DNA of 64,000 nucleotides from Burkholderiales bacterium (GCA_016223165.1 JACRPO010000009.1:372001-436000); one strand, 5' to 3'; shown: positions 29,081 through 37,687, numbered from the stretch's first letter. Program-made: numbers and translations. Notes: generated from the sequence alone by a model not told the origin.

Positions 29081-29102
29081 GGGGGCGCCGAACGGCGCCC
29101 CC
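29081..29102 (-). terminator. Intra-operon hairpin after the receptor gene
   Basis: GGGGGCGCCG (29081-29090) and CGGCGCCCCC (29093-29102) form a perfect 10-bp GC stem with a 2-nt turn. It lies between the receptor stop and the ATPase start on the minus strand. No T-tract follows. The likely role is partial termination or 3' protection that raises receptor mRNA over the membrane components. Confidence 0.55.
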
Positions 29103-29151
29103 GCCGAGCCCGGCCGCACGACCCCGCCGCCGGGCGTGCCTCGGGCCCCAA

Positions 29152-29190
29152 CGCCCTACTTCGCCTACTTCGCCCTGCTTCGCCCTACTT
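29152..29190. repeat. 10-bp tandem repeat spanning the receptor stop codon
   Basis: Four units, CGCCCTACTT, CGCCTACTT, CGCCCTGCTT and CGCCCTACTT, run from 29152 to 29190. The last contains the complement of the receptor's TAG stop (29185-29187). The repeats therefore extend from the coding end into the 3' untranslated region. Confidence 0.8.
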
Positions 29191-30177
29191 CGCCGGGCAC
29201 TTGCCGAGGTTGCCCGCCGTGCACTCGTCGAGGCCGGTGAAGAGCGGATCGGCGACCTTCTTGCCGTTGATGAGGTCGATCAGCACCGCCGGGGCGCGCA
29301 GGCCCATCTCGAACGGCCGCTGGCCGATCTGCCCGTGGCTGCGCCCGGCCTTCAGGGCGTCGAGCTGCGGCGGCAGCGTGTCGCCGGCGATGATGACGAG
29401 GTCCTTGGACTTCAGGCGCGGCATCACCTGGTCGGTGACCTGCGCATAGGCCTGCGGGCCGAACTGCGCCCAGCCGCCGACGAGGATGAAAGCGTCGAGC
29501 TTCTGGTTCTTCGTGAACACGTCGGCCATCTGCTGGTTGGCCAGGTCGATCTGGTCGTTGGTGAAGACCGGGCAGCCGGCGATCTCGGTCCAGCCGCCTT
29601 CGCCCTTGAGCCGGTCGATGCCCTTCTTGCCGCTGATGGTGTCGCGGAAGCCCGCGGCGCGCGCGTTGATGTTGTCGGCCGCGACGTTGCCCAGCTGCAG
29701 GCAGACGGTGCCGCCCTTGGCCTTGTGCTGCTTCAGGTGCTTGGCCATCAGCACGCCCATGTCGTAGTTGTTGGTGCCGAGGTAGGTCTTGCGCAGCGCG
29801 CGGTCGGCGGCGCCGAGGTCAGCGTCGATCGTCATGATCGGCATCTTCGGCTTCTTGGCCTTCAGCATGTTGGCCATGGCCGGCGCGTTGGACGGCGAGA
29901 TGGCGATGCCGGCCACGCCCTTGTTGATGAGGTCCTCGACGATCTGCACCTCGCCGGCCTCGTCGGCACTGGAGGCGGGGCCGGTGTAGAGGCAGGTGTA
30001 CTCCGAAGTCGGGTTCTGCTTGTTCCACAGCGCGCAGCCGTCGCCGAGCACGGTGAAGAACGGGTTGTCCAGGCCCTTGACCACGACGGCCAGCGTCTTC
30101 TTCTGGGCCATGGCCGGGCCCGCGAGCGTCAACGCCAGCAGCGCGGCGCCCGCCATCGTCAGCATTGCCTTGTTCAT
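29185..30177 (-). CDS. Sugar ABC transporter periplasmic receptor (FrcB-like)
   Basis: About 330 residues. ATG 30177 is preceded by AAGGAG at a spacing of 6. A signal peptide ends at AGPAMAQKK. The mature part is a type-I periplasmic binding protein: VVVKGLDNPFFTVLGDG, GVAGIAISPSNAPAMAN, IMTIDADLGAADR, LQLGNVAADNINARAAGFRD and FILVGGWAQFGPQAY. It is the first gene of the unit that continues through ATPase, permease, xylB and xylA, so a pentose, most likely xylose, is the expected ligand. The palindrome TGAGGTACGCACCTCA lies about 100 bp upstream. Confidence 0.88.
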   Translation of the reverse strand: MNKAMLTMAGAALLALTLAGPAMAQKKTLAVVVKGLDNPFFTVLGDGCALWNKQNPTSEYTCLYTGPASSADEAGEVQIVEDLINKGVAGIAISPSNAPAMANMLKAKKPKMPIMTIDADLGAADRALRKTYLGTNNYDMGVLMAKHLKQHKAKGGTVCLQLGNVAADNINARAAGFRDTISGKKGIDRLKGEGGWTEIAGCPVFTNDQIDLANQQMADVFTKNQKLDAFILVGGWAQFGPQAYAQVTDQVMPRLKSKDLVIIAGDTLPPQLDALKAGRSHGQIGQRPFEMGLRAPAVLIDLINGKKVADPLFTGLDECTAGNLGKCPAK

Positions 30178-30277
30178 CGCATCTCCTTCCTGGCGCGGTT
30201 GCGCACTCCGACTTGCTCGTTGCCCCGGCCGAACGGCAGTGGCCACGGCGGGCTCCGACCCGCCGATCGGGCGATGA

Positions 30278-30293
30278 TGAGGTACGCACCTCA
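30278..30293. promoter_or_regulatory. Predicted LacI-family operator, copy 1
   Basis: TGAGGTACGCACCTCA has 6-bp arms around a 4-bp centre, lying 101 bp upstream of the FrcB-like receptor start. The same palindrome is at 35138 before a second receptor gene, with a degenerate copy beside the lacI-type gene. Ten bases further from the gene, GTGTTTTCC (plus strand) is also shared with copy 2. Confidence 0.7.
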
Positions 30294-30370
30294 GATTGGC
30301 GATGGTGTTTTCCTTGATGGCCGCCGTGTCCACCGGCGCCGCGGCTCGAGCGTTCGGCCTCGGCCCCGGT

Positions 30371-31981
30371 TCAGCCCGGGAGGTAGTCGAAGCGGCTGAA
30401 ATCGGCATGCCGCGCGCCGCCGGACATGTCGCAGCACACCATGCCCACGAAGGCGCCGGTGAACGAGCCGTAGGCGCCGCGGCCTGACTCGTCGGACACC
30501 AGGCTGGCGTCCAGCGGCGGCCCCAGGTCCTGCCAATCGCCGCCGGGCAGCGCGAAGCGGCACTGCAAGCGCTCGTGGTCGACCACCATGCCCAGCCGCA
30601 CGCTGCCCTGCGCCGGCAGGCGGGCAGGTTCGTCGAGCGCGAAGCTCAGGCGCCCGTCGGGCCAGTCGGCCGGGCTGCTGAAGATCGTGAGCACGCGGCC
30701 GCGCACCTCGTGCCAGGTCACGGCCAGGAGGTGGAACTTGTTCTGGTTGTAGTAGTGCGTGAGGCCGGCCAGCTGCTGGTGGTTGCGCGGATCGAAATCC
30801 AGCTCGGTCTCGGCACGGAAGACGAAGTCCTCCTGGCGCCTGGCGACCAGGCTCTGCTCGAACCAGCTGCCGATCGACTCGCGGCCGTGCAGCCGCAACG
30901 CCTGCCCGGTGAGCGAGAACAGACGCTCGGCTTGCGGCGTGCGCAGCCACTGGAAGTCCAGCGGCAGCGTGTGCCCGTCGAAGCGGTAGCCGGCGGGCTG
31001 CGGCTGTGGCGCGGGCGGCGCACCCGCTTCGGGCGCGGGCACCTCCAGCGCCGGCACGACGCCGCCTTGCTCGAGATAGAGCCAGCCGTCGTCGCGCCAG
31101 ACGCATTTCTGGATCGCCGTCTCGCGGCCGAGAGGCGAGCGGCGCAGGTCGGGCCGCAGCGGCCGCGAACACAGGTGCGTGTGGTAGACCTCGCCTGCAG
31201 GCGTCTCGACGATCTGCCCGTGGCCGGCGCGCTGCAGTGGCGCGCCGGGCGCGTTCCGGGAGGTGATGACGTGCACCTGCGGATGCAACTCGTACGGGCC
31301 ATCGATGCGGCGCGAGCGCGCCATCGTCACCGCGTGGTCGTAGCCGGTGCCGCCCTCGGCGACCGTCAGGTAGTACCAGCCGGCGCGCTTGTACAGGTGC
31401 GGGCCCTCGACGAGGCCGAGCGGACTGCCGCGGAAGATGTTCTTCGGCTCGCCGACGAGCTGGCCGCGCTTCGCGTCCCATTCCTGCAGCACGATACCGG
31501 CGAACCCGGGGTGCGAAGGTTGGCCGCCCACCGACCCGCCACGGTGGTTCCACAGCATGTTGAGGAACCACTTGCGGCCATCGTCGTCGTGGAACAGCGA
31601 GGGGTCGAAGCCCGAGGCGTTGACATGCACCGGGTCGCTCCAGGGCCCTTCGATCGCCGGCGCGGTGACGATGTAGTTGTGGGTGTCCTTGAAGTTGCCG
31701 GCATAGCGCTTGACGTCGGTGTAGACGAGCCAGAAGCGGCCGTCGGCATGCGACAGGCAGGGCGCCCAGATGCCGCAGGAGTCGGGGTTGCCCCGCATGT
31801 CCAGCTGCGCGGCGCGCTCGAGCGGGCGCTTCACGAGCTGCCAGCGGACGAGGTCGCGCGAGTGGTGGATCTGCACGCCCGGATACCACTCGAACGTGGA
31901 GGTGGCGATGTAGTAGTCGGCACCGACGCGGCAGATCGAGGGGTCCGGATTGAAGCCGCGCAGGATGGGGTTGCGGATCAT
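30371..31981 (-). CDS. Glycoside hydrolase family 43 beta-xylosidase/alpha-L-arabinofuranosidase
   Basis: About 536 residues, the size of two-domain GH43 xylosidases. NPILRGFNPDPSICRVG gives the catalytic base (Asp13). SGFDPSLFHDDDGRKWF carries the pKa-modulating Asp, and GLVEGPHLYKRAGWYYL carries the acid Glu. From about 340 on is the concanavalin-A-like C-terminal domain (FDGHTLPLDFQWLRTP, QLAGLTHYYNQNKFH). No signal peptide is visible, so it would act in the cytosol on imported xylo-oligosaccharides, matching the MalFG-type importer directly upstream in the same operon. Confidence 0.92.
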   Translation of the reverse strand: MIRNPILRGFNPDPSICRVGADYYIATSTFEWYPGVQIHHSRDLVRWQLVKRPLERAAQLDMRGNPDSCGIWAPCLSHADGRFWLVYTDVKRYAGNFKDTHNYIVTAPAIEGPWSDPVHVNASGFDPSLFHDDDGRKWFLNMLWNHRGGSVGGQPSHPGFAGIVLQEWDAKRGQLVGEPKNIFRGSPLGLVEGPHLYKRAGWYYLTVAEGGTGYDHAVTMARSRRIDGPYELHPQVHVITSRNAPGAPLQRAGHGQIVETPAGEVYHTHLCSRPLRPDLRRSPLGRETAIQKCVWRDDGWLYLEQGGVVPALEVPAPEAGAPPAPQPQPAGYRFDGHTLPLDFQWLRTPQAERLFSLTGQALRLHGRESIGSWFEQSLVARRQEDFVFRAETELDFDPRNHQQLAGLTHYYNQNKFHLLAVTWHEVRGRVLTIFSSPADWPDGRLSFALDEPARLPAQGSVRLGMVVDHERLQCRFALPGGDWQDLGPPLDASLVSDESGRGAYGSFTGAFVGMVCCDMSGGARHADFSRFDYLPG

Positions 31982-32005
31982 CGGTGGCTCCCTGGTCGGC
32001 GTGGC

Positions 32006-32869
32006 TCAGCCCTTCAGCGAGCCGCTGGTGAGGCCGGCGACGATGTGGCGCTGCGCGGCGAAGAACATCACGATCACGGGCGCGACCGTGAGCGTGATGA
32101 ACGCGAGCACCAGGTGCCAGTCGGTCGAGAACTCGCCCTGGAAGGCCATGATGCCCAGCGGCCACGGGTACAGCGCTTCGCGGTTGAGCACCACCAGCGG
32201 CAGCAGGTAGCCGTTCCAGCTGTGCACGAAGGTGATCACGGCCACGGTGGCGAGGATCGGCCGCGCCAGCGGCAGCACGATGTGGCGGAAGAAGCCGAAG
32301 TAGCCGCAGCCGTCGATCACGGCCGCCTCGAACAGGTCTTCGGGCAGGCCGCGGTAGTAGTTGCGGAACAGCAGGATGCTCGAAGCTAACCCGAACGCCA
32401 CCTGCGGCAGCACGACGCCCCAGTACGTGTCCAGCAACCCGAGGTCCCGCACCTTGATGAACAGCGGCAGGATCGCCGTCGCGGCCGGGAACATCAGCCC
32501 GAGCAGCAGGTAGTTGAAGAGGAAGCCCGAGCCGAAGAAGCGCACGTGCACGAAGACGAACGCGGCCATCGCCGACACCAGCACGGTCAGCGCCACCGAC
32601 AGCGCGGCGATGACCAGCGAGTTGCCCATCTGCCGCCAGTAGCGCGCGCCGGCCAGGATGTCCCAGTAGTTGCGCCACTCCCAGCTGGCCGGCAGGCCGA
32701 ACGGGTCTGCGCGCAGCTCGCCCAGCGTCTTGAAGCCGCCGAGCGCCGTGGCCACCAGCGGCACGAGCACCGCCGCAGCCACCAGCGCCAGCGCGGCGTG
32801 GCGCAGCACGGGGTGGATGTCCGGCGTGGCGGCCATGGCGGCCGCAGGCTCCTCGCGCTCAGTCATCAC
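32006..32869 (-). CDS. Carbohydrate ABC transporter permease (MalG type)
   Basis: About 287 residues with six predicted membrane spans. The cytoplasmic EAA loop reads EDLFEAAVIDGCGYFGFFRH, with the conserved Ala-Ala-x-Asp-Gly pattern that contacts the ATPase. It ends in GLTSGSLKG, typical of MalG-like subunits. It overlaps the MalF-type gene by 11 nt. Together with the receptor at 33850 it forms a CUT1 oligosaccharide importer. No MsmX-like ATPase is encoded here, so one must be shared from elsewhere. Confidence 0.9.
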   Translation of the reverse strand: MMTEREEPAAAMAATPDIHPVLRHAALALVAAAVLVPLVATALGGFKTLGELRADPFGLPASWEWRNYWDILAGARYWRQMGNSLVIAALSVALTVLVSAMAAFVFVHVRFFGSGFLFNYLLLGLMFPAATAILPLFIKVRDLGLLDTYWGVVLPQVAFGLASSILLFRNYYRGLPEDLFEAAVIDGCGYFGFFRHIVLPLARPILATVAVITFVHSWNGYLLPLVVLNREALYPWPLGIMAFQGEFSTDWHLVLAFITLTVAPVIVMFFAAQRHIVAGLTSGSLKG

Positions 32870-33827
32870 GCATCACCCAGCGCTTGTAGCCGAAGGCGAA
32901 GCCGACGCAGATCACGAACAGCACGACGCCGGTGGCGCTGCCGAAGCCCACCTGCATGCGCGTGACGCCGAAGTTGTACATGTAGCTCACCATCGTGTGC
33001 GTGCTGTTGGACGGCCCCCCCTTGGTGAGCGGCATGATCAGGTCGAACAGCTGCAGCGAGCCGAGGATCGCGAAGAACACCGACAGCCGGATCGTCGGCG
33101 CGAGCAGCGGCAGCGTGACGAGCCTGAAGCACTGCCACGCGCTGGCGCCATCGACGCGTGCCGCCTCGTACAGCGTGCGGTCGATCTGCTGCAGGCCGGC
33201 GATGTACAGCACCATGTGGAAGCCGAAGTACTTCCACACCACGACGACCAGGATCGCCGCCATCGCCGTGCCCGGCTCGGCCAGGAGCTGCGGCGGCTCC
33301 GCCCCGAAGGCGGTCCACCAGCGCGCGACGAGCCCGTGGTCGCCGTCGTAGACGAAGCGCCAGATGAGGCCGGCGGCGATCTCGGCCAGCACGTACGGCA
33401 TGAAGAAGATCAACCGATAGCCGTGCGTGCCGCGCGCGCGGTCGGCCAGCAGCACGGCCAGGGCCAGCGCCAGCGGCAGCTGCACGAGCAGCGACACGGC
33501 AATGATGAGGCCGTTGTTGAGCAGCGCGGTGCGGAAGTCCGCGTCGCCCAGCAGCAGCGCGAAGTTGCGCAGGCCGACGAACTCGCTCGGCCGGCCGTAG
33601 CCGTTCCAGCGGAACACGCTGTACCAGCCGGCCTCGGCCATCGGCAAGAACACGAACAGCGTGAACAGCAGCAGCGCCGGCGGCAGGCACAGCAGCACGA
33701 TGGCCGTGCGGCCGCCGATGGGTGGCGCATCGACGCTCGCGAGCGCGCCCGCACTGCGCCAGCGTTGCAGCGGCCGCCGGACCGCTGCTCCTTGCGCGCG
33801 CAGGCCCACGACTGCGTGCCGCTGCAT
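32859..33827 (-). CDS. Carbohydrate ABC transporter permease (MalF type)
   Basis: About 322 residues. After a basic N-terminus come six membrane spans and the EAA loop RTLYEAARVDGASAWQCFR. FDLIMPLTKGGPSNSTHTM is a standard MalF-family segment. It lies 22 bp after the receptor stop and overlaps the MalG-type gene. It belongs to the importer serving the GH43 enzyme, presumably for xylo-oligosaccharides or arabinoxylan fragments. Confidence 0.9.
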   Translation of the reverse strand: MQRHAVVGLRAQGAAVRRPLQRWRSAGALASVDAPPIGGRTAIVLLCLPPALLLFTLFVFLPMAEAGWYSVFRWNGYGRPSEFVGLRNFALLLGDADFRTALLNNGLIIAVSLLVQLPLALALAVLLADRARGTHGYRLIFFMPYVLAEIAAGLIWRFVYDGDHGLVARWWTAFGAEPPQLLAEPGTAMAAILVVVVWKYFGFHMVLYIAGLQQIDRTLYEAARVDGASAWQCFRLVTLPLLAPTIRLSVFFAILGSLQLFDLIMPLTKGGPSNSTHTMVSYMYNFGVTRMQVGFGSATGVVLFVICVGFAFGYKRWVMRDD

Positions 33828-33849
33828 CCCGCGCCGCGGCGGCCTGCCC

Positions 33850-35103
33850 TCAGTTCGCCTGTTGCCAGGCGCGGTGCACCTTGTTCGCCGCCTCGGCCGG
33901 CGAGACGCGGCCGGCGGCGAGGTCGGCCGAGACGTCGTTGACCACCGCGCCGACCGACGGCCCGAGCATCTGGTCGTAGAAGAGCTGGTGATACGGCGAG
34001 CGCCCGACGTTGCCGGCCACGGCCTTGAGCATCGGCCGCTTCACGGCCTCCGCGGCGCCCTTGGTCACCGGGATGTAGAAGCCGCGCTCGCCGGCGATGC
34101 GCTGGTTCTGCACGTCCAGGAAGAAGCGCAGGAACTCGGCGGCCTCCTTCGGCGCCCCCTTGGTCACCAGCCAGCCGTTCATGCCGCCGAGCGTGTCTTC
34201 GGGCGCGCCGCGGCCGCCCGGCACCGACGGGAAGGCGAACCAGCCGAGCTTGTCGTCCGGGATGCCGACCTTGTTGGCCGAGTTGGCGGCCATGGCGTTG
34301 GAGATCCAGTTGCCCATCAGCATCATCGCGCCCTTGCCGTCGCCGAACTGGCCGGCCGCCTGCGGCCAGGTCGCGGCGAGGAAGCCGGGCTGGAAGGGCT
34401 TCAGGTCGACCAGCTGCTTGAACAACTCGCCGGCGCGCACGAAGGTCTCGCCGGCGAAGCCCTGGCCCTCGCCGGCACTGGCCGCCTCGAAGGCGGCCCT
34501 GCCACCGACGCGGATGGCCAGGTGCGACCAATAGAAATGCAGGGGCCACTTGTCGGCGCCGCCGGCGACGATGGGGGTGATGCCGGCGGCCTGTAGCTTC
34601 TTCACCGCGGCGAGCAGATCGTCCCAGGTCTTGATCGCGTCACCGCCGACGCCGGCCTTCGCGAACAGGTCCTTGTTGTAGAAGAACACCACCTGCGAGG
34701 TGTTCATCGGCACGCCGTAGACGCGGCCCTTGACGCTGTAGGTGCCCCAGGCCGAGGGGCTCAGGCGGTCGCGCCAGCCGCCGCTGTCGACGGCGGCGGT
34801 GATGTCTTCGATGACGCCGGCCTTGACCTGCTCGCGCAGCACGCCGCCGCCCCAGCTGTAGATGATGTGGGGCTTGTCGGGCGACTGCAGCAGCGTCGTC
34901 AGCTTCTTCTTGAACGACTCGTTCTCGAGGAACTGCATCTCCACCGTCGTGCCCGGGTTCGCGGCCTCGAACCGCCTGGCCACGTCGGCATAGAACGCCG
35001 CCGCGTCGGGGTTCTGCTCGATGTGCAGCCAGCGCACGGTGCCGGCCTGCGCGCCGGCAGCCCAGGACAGCAGGACTGCGACGATGAGACTCGAAGCTTT
35101 CAT
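33850..35103 (-). CDS. Extracellular solute-binding protein, family 1 (oligosaccharide receptor)
   Basis: About 417 residues. ATG 35103 is preceded by GAGGTGG and begins MKASSLIVAVLLSWAAGAQA, a clear signal peptide. The mature part follows the CUT1 receptor pattern: FYADVARRFEAANPGTTVEMQF, cited as ARRFEAANPGTTVEM, then IIYSWGGGVLREQVKAG, YGVPMNTSQVVFFYNKDLF and GKGAMMLMGNWI. It leads the operon with both permeases and the GH43 enzyme. The palindromic operator TGAGGTGCGCACCTCA is 35 bp upstream of the start, so repression by the nearby LacI protein is likely. Confidence 0.9.
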   Translation of the reverse strand: MKASSLIVAVLLSWAAGAQAGTVRWLHIEQNPDAAAFYADVARRFEAANPGTTVEMQFLENESFKKKLTTLLQSPDKPHIIYSWGGGVLREQVKAGVIEDITAAVDSGGWRDRLSPSAWGTYSVKGRVYGVPMNTSQVVFFYNKDLFAKAGVGGDAIKTWDDLLAAVKKLQAAGITPIVAGGADKWPLHFYWSHLAIRVGGRAAFEAASAGEGQGFAGETFVRAGELFKQLVDLKPFQPGFLAATWPQAAGQFGDGKGAMMLMGNWISNAMAANSANKVGIPDDKLGWFAFPSVPGGRGAPEDTLGGMNGWLVTKGAPKEAAEFLRFFLDVQNQRIAGERGFYIPVTKGAAEAVKRPMLKAVAGNVGRSPYHQLFYDQMLGPSVGAVVNDVSADLAAGRVSPAEAANKVHRAWQQAN

Positions 35104-35137
35104 GGCCACCTCGCGGAAAGCTGCCGTTCGTCGATTG

Positions 35138-35153
35138 TGAGGTGCGCACCTCA
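35138..35153. promoter_or_regulatory. Predicted LacI-family operator, copy 2
   Basis: TGAGGTGCGCACCTCA is a perfect 16-bp palindrome with a central CG, the geometry bound by LacI-family dimers. It lies 35 bp before the oligosaccharide receptor and after the gfo-type gene. As at copy 1, GTGTTTTCC follows on the plus strand after ten bases. Confidence 0.75.
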
Positions 35154-35216
35154 GTTCGGGAAGAGTGTTTTCCCGGCGCGGCACCTGGGCGGCCGCGCCG
35201 CGCGCCTCGGCCTGGG

Positions 35217-36227
35217 CTAGGCCACCCGCTCCCAGCGTTCGCTGCGCTCGGAGCGCCACAGCGCGTCGATCACCCGCATCTGGGCGATCGCACCATCCAC
35301 CCCCGGGCCGGCCGCCGCCTCGCCGGCCTCGCCACGCACGCGGCGCGAGAACGCCTCGGCCATCAACTGGTACTGGTCGGCCGCGGCCAGCGTTTCCGTC
35401 GTGATGGCGCTGCCGTCGAGCGCGCCGCCGGCGTCCACGGCGATGCGCATCGCACCACCCTGCGGCGCGTTGAACGGGATCGCGATCTCGATGCGCGACT
35501 CGGTGCCGATGACGTTGACACGCTGGTACGGACAGGCCTGCGTCGAGACGGTGAAGCTCAGCTGCCGGCCGCCGCCGAAGTCGAGCAACGCACTCGTCGT
35601 GCGGTCGGTGCCCAACGCCGCGTCGCGGTCGACGAGTGAGACGGCGCGCACGGGCTCGGCATCGAAGACGAGGCGCGCCGCGAGGATGGCGTAGCAGCCG
35701 ATGTCGTACAGGGCGCCGCCGCCGCAGGCCGGCTGGTTGCGGATGTTGCCTGCGTCGTCGTTGAAGTAGGAGAAGAACACCTGCACGGCGCGCGGCGTGC
35801 CGATGCGCCCGGCGCGCACGAGTTCGCGCACGCGCTGCCACTGCGGGTGGTGGCGCACCATGAAGGCCTCTTCGATGTGCACGCGCGCGGCCGCGGCGCG
35901 CAGCGGCTCGGCCTCGGCGGCGCTGAGCGCGATCGGCTTCTCGCACAGCACGTGCTTGCCGGCCGCGGCGGCCTGCAGCGTCAGCGGCACGTGCAGGTGG
36001 TTGGGCAGCGGGTTGTAGATCGCCTCGATCTCCGGGTCGGCGATCAGCGCCTCGTAGGAGCCGTAGGCACGCGGGATGCCCAGCGCACGCGCGGCGCGCT
36101 CGGCCGCCGCCGGCGTGCGCGACGCGATGGCTCGCACTTCGATGAGCGGGCTCGCCCGCATCGCCGGCAACACCTTCTCGATGCCTATCCGGGCCGTGCT
36201 CAGCACGCCCCATACGACCCGCTTCAT
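35217..36227 (-). CDS. Gfo/Idh/MocA-family oxidoreductase
   Basis: About 336 residues. GGAGGTG lies immediately upstream of ATG 36227, deciding the start. WGVLSTARIGIEKVLPAM is the N-terminal dinucleotide-binding motif, AGKHVLCEKPIALS holds the conserved Lys, and GGGALYDIGCYAILAAR the C-terminal-domain Asp and His/Tyr region. The family oxidises sugars or their derivatives with NAD(P). The sequence recalls the NADP-dependent D-xylose dehydrogenase/dihydrodiol dehydrogenase branch, which would fit the xylose region. It is divergent from the lacI-type gene across a shared operator. Confidence 0.85.
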   Translation of the reverse strand: MKRVVWGVLSTARIGIEKVLPAMRASPLIEVRAIASRTPAAAERAARALGIPRAYGSYEALIADPEIEAIYNPLPNHLHVPLTLQAAAAGKHVLCEKPIALSAAEAEPLRAAAARVHIEEAFMVRHHPQWQRVRELVRAGRIGTPRAVQVFFSYFNDDAGNIRNQPACGGGALYDIGCYAILAARLVFDAEPVRAVSLVDRDAALGTDRTTSALLDFGGGRQLSFTVSTQACPYQRVNVIGTESRIEIAIPFNAPQGGAMRIAVDAGGALDGSAITTETLAAADQYQLMAEAFSRRVRGEAGEAAAGPGVDGAIAQMRVIDALWRSERSERWERVA

Positions 36228-36290
36228 GCTCACCTCCATCGCGCCGGGCCCGCCCACGCCGCGTCGGCGCAACCGCGAACCGCGTCGGCA

Positions 36291-36306
36291 TGAGTGGCGC
36301 ACCTCA
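36291..36306. promoter_or_regulatory. Predicted LacI-family operator, degenerate copy 3 (autoregulatory)
   Basis: TGAGTGGCGCACCTCA keeps the right half-site GCACCTCA of copies 1 and 2, while the left half is altered. It lies between the divergent gfo and lacI-type genes. A TATGAT at 36318-36323 could be the -10 of the regulator, which would put this site over its -35 region. Confidence 0.6.
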
Positions 36307-36329
36307 TCCCGGCTGGCTATGATAGGTCG

Positions 36330-37442
36330 ATGTCCCCGACGGGACAAACGAGCGCACCACCGACCGGACGACCGACCGGACGACCGAGCCGACAGACGAG
36401 AGCGGACCAACCAGTGAGCGGACGAATCAGCCTGCACGACGTGGCGCGCGCCGCCGGCGTGAGCCTGGCCACCGTCGACCGCGTGCTGCATGGCCGCCCC
36501 GGCGTGCGCGCGCGCACCGTGGAGCAGGTGCAGGCCGTCGTCGCGCGCCTGGGCTACCGGCCCGACCCCGCCGCCGCGCGGCTGGCGCGCAAGAGCCGTT
36601 CGCGCCTGGTCTTCGTGCTGCCGGCCGGCACGAACACCTTCGTCGACATGCTCGACAAGCAGGTGCATGCGGTGGCGCCCTGGCTGGCCGAGCAGCGCGC
36701 CGCGGCCGCCGTGCAGCGCGCCGATGTCTTCTCGCCGGTGGCGCTGGCGCGTCATCTCGCCGGCCTGCGCGAGCGCTGCGACGCCGCCGTCGTGATGGGC
36801 CTGGACCACCCGCTCGTGCGCGCCGCCATCGACGACCTCGTGGCGCATGGCATCGTCGTCGTCACGCTGGTGTCCGACGTGCCGTCGTCGCGGCGCAGCC
36901 GCTTCGTCGGCATCGACAACGTCACCGCCGGCCGCACCGCCGCCTCGCTGCTCGGCCGCTTCGTCGGCGCGCGCACGGGGCCGGTGGGCATCGTCATGGG
37001 CAGCCGGGCGCTGCGCGACCACGCCGAGCGGCTGTTCGGCTTCGAGCAGGTGATGGCCACCGAGCATGCCCACCTGCGCGTGCTCGCGCCCATCGAAGGG
37101 CACGACCTCTCGCAGCGCACCGAGCCGCTGGTCGCCAAGCTGCTGCAGCGCGAGCCCGGGCTCGTGGGCCTTTACAGCATCGGCGCCGGCAACCGCGGCA
37201 TCCAGGCGGCGCTCGAGAAGAGCGGCCGCGCCGAGCACATCGTCTGGGTCTGCCACGAGCTCACGCCGCACGCGCGCCAGGCCCTGCTCACCGGTGTCGC
37301 CGATGCGGTGATCAACCAGGACGCCGGCCACGAGGTGCGCTCGGCATGCCGCCTGGCGCTGGCGGCGCTCTCCGGCGAGCGCGTGCTGCCCGACCAGGAG
37401 CGCATCCGCATCGACATCTTCCTGCGAGACAACCTGCCCTGA
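36330..37442 (+). CDS. LacI-family transcriptional regulator of the xylose/xylo-oligosaccharide genes (predicted)
   Basis: About 370 residues from ATG 36330. The LacI DNA-binding domain, ISLHDVARAAGVSLATVDRV and GRPGVRARTVEQVQAVVARLGY in parts, begins near residue 31. The periplasmic-binding-like effector domain follows (VVMGLDHPLVRAAIDDL, FVGIDNVTAGRTAASLLGRF, GLYSIGAGNRGIQAAL). GTG 36414, five residues before the helix-turn-helix, gives a more typical N-terminus; the extra leader is a 12-nt repeat encoding TGRP units. Predicted operators lie beside its own promoter and before both receptor genes. A sugar from xylan breakdown is the likely inducer. A 161-bp hairpin repeat starts at its stop codon. 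Confidence 0.88.
   Translation: MSPTGQTSAPPTGRPTGRPSRQTRADQPVSGRISLHDVARAAGVSLATVDRVLHGRPGVRARTVEQVQAVVARLGYRPDPAAARLARKSRSRLVFVLPAGTNTFVDMLDKQVHAVAPWLAEQRAAAAVQRADVFSPVALARHLAGLRERCDAAVVMGLDHPLVRAAIDDLVAHGIVVVTLVSDVPSSRRSRFVGIDNVTAGRTAASLLGRFVGARTGPVGIVMGSRALRDHAERLFGFEQVMATEHAHLRVLAPIEGHDLSQRTEPLVAKLLQREPGLVGLYSIGAGNRGIQAALEKSGRAEHIVWVCHELTPHARQALLTGVADAVINQDAGHEVRSACRLALAALSGERVLPDQERIRIDIFLRDNLP
36361..36408. repeat. 12-bp tandem repeat at the start of the lacI-type gene
   Basis: CGACCGGACGAC is repeated exactly at 36361-36372 and 36373-36384, followed by two diverged units to 36408. If translation starts at 36330 the repeat encodes TGRP-TGRP-SRQT. If it starts at GTG 36414 the repeat is the 5' leader. 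Confidence 0.75.
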
Positions 37443-37602
37443 GAGCCTGTGAACGAATCATCCACGCCCGCTCGCCACGCCAGAAGGCGCCGGCTCGTCG
37501 TTGCAAATGCTCGCCATATCACCGGATATGGCTGCGCTTTGCGCCTCGATCCGACACCTTCTGGCGCGCCGCTCGGGCGCGGCTGATTCGTTCACAGGCT
37601 CT
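37442..37602 (+). repeat. 161-bp palindromic repeat, copy 1
   Basis: Terminal inverted repeats AGAGCCTGTGAACGAATCA (37442-37460) and its exact complement (37584-37602) enclose a largely self-complementary interior: CCAGAAGG/CCTTCTGG arms and a central GCCATATC-ACC-GGATATGGC. The element begins on the last base of the lacI-type stop codon. The second copy at 58540-58700, read on the other strand, differs at about five positions. No coding capacity is seen. It is best described as a large REP or MITE-like unit. Confidence 0.9.
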
Positions 37603-37687
37603 GAGATCCGAGCCGCGGCCCCGGTGCCGAGGCCCCACACCCCGCAGGCGGGCCGCCTGCACTTGAGACAGACGAGGAGACAGTCCC

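Noticed and set aside
33850..36291. An 813-codon fusion of an oxidoreductase-like region with the oligosaccharide receptor
   Set aside because: The upstream half is an out-of-frame reading of the Gfo/Idh/MocA gene. The receptor has its own ATG, ribosome-binding site and signal peptide at 35103.
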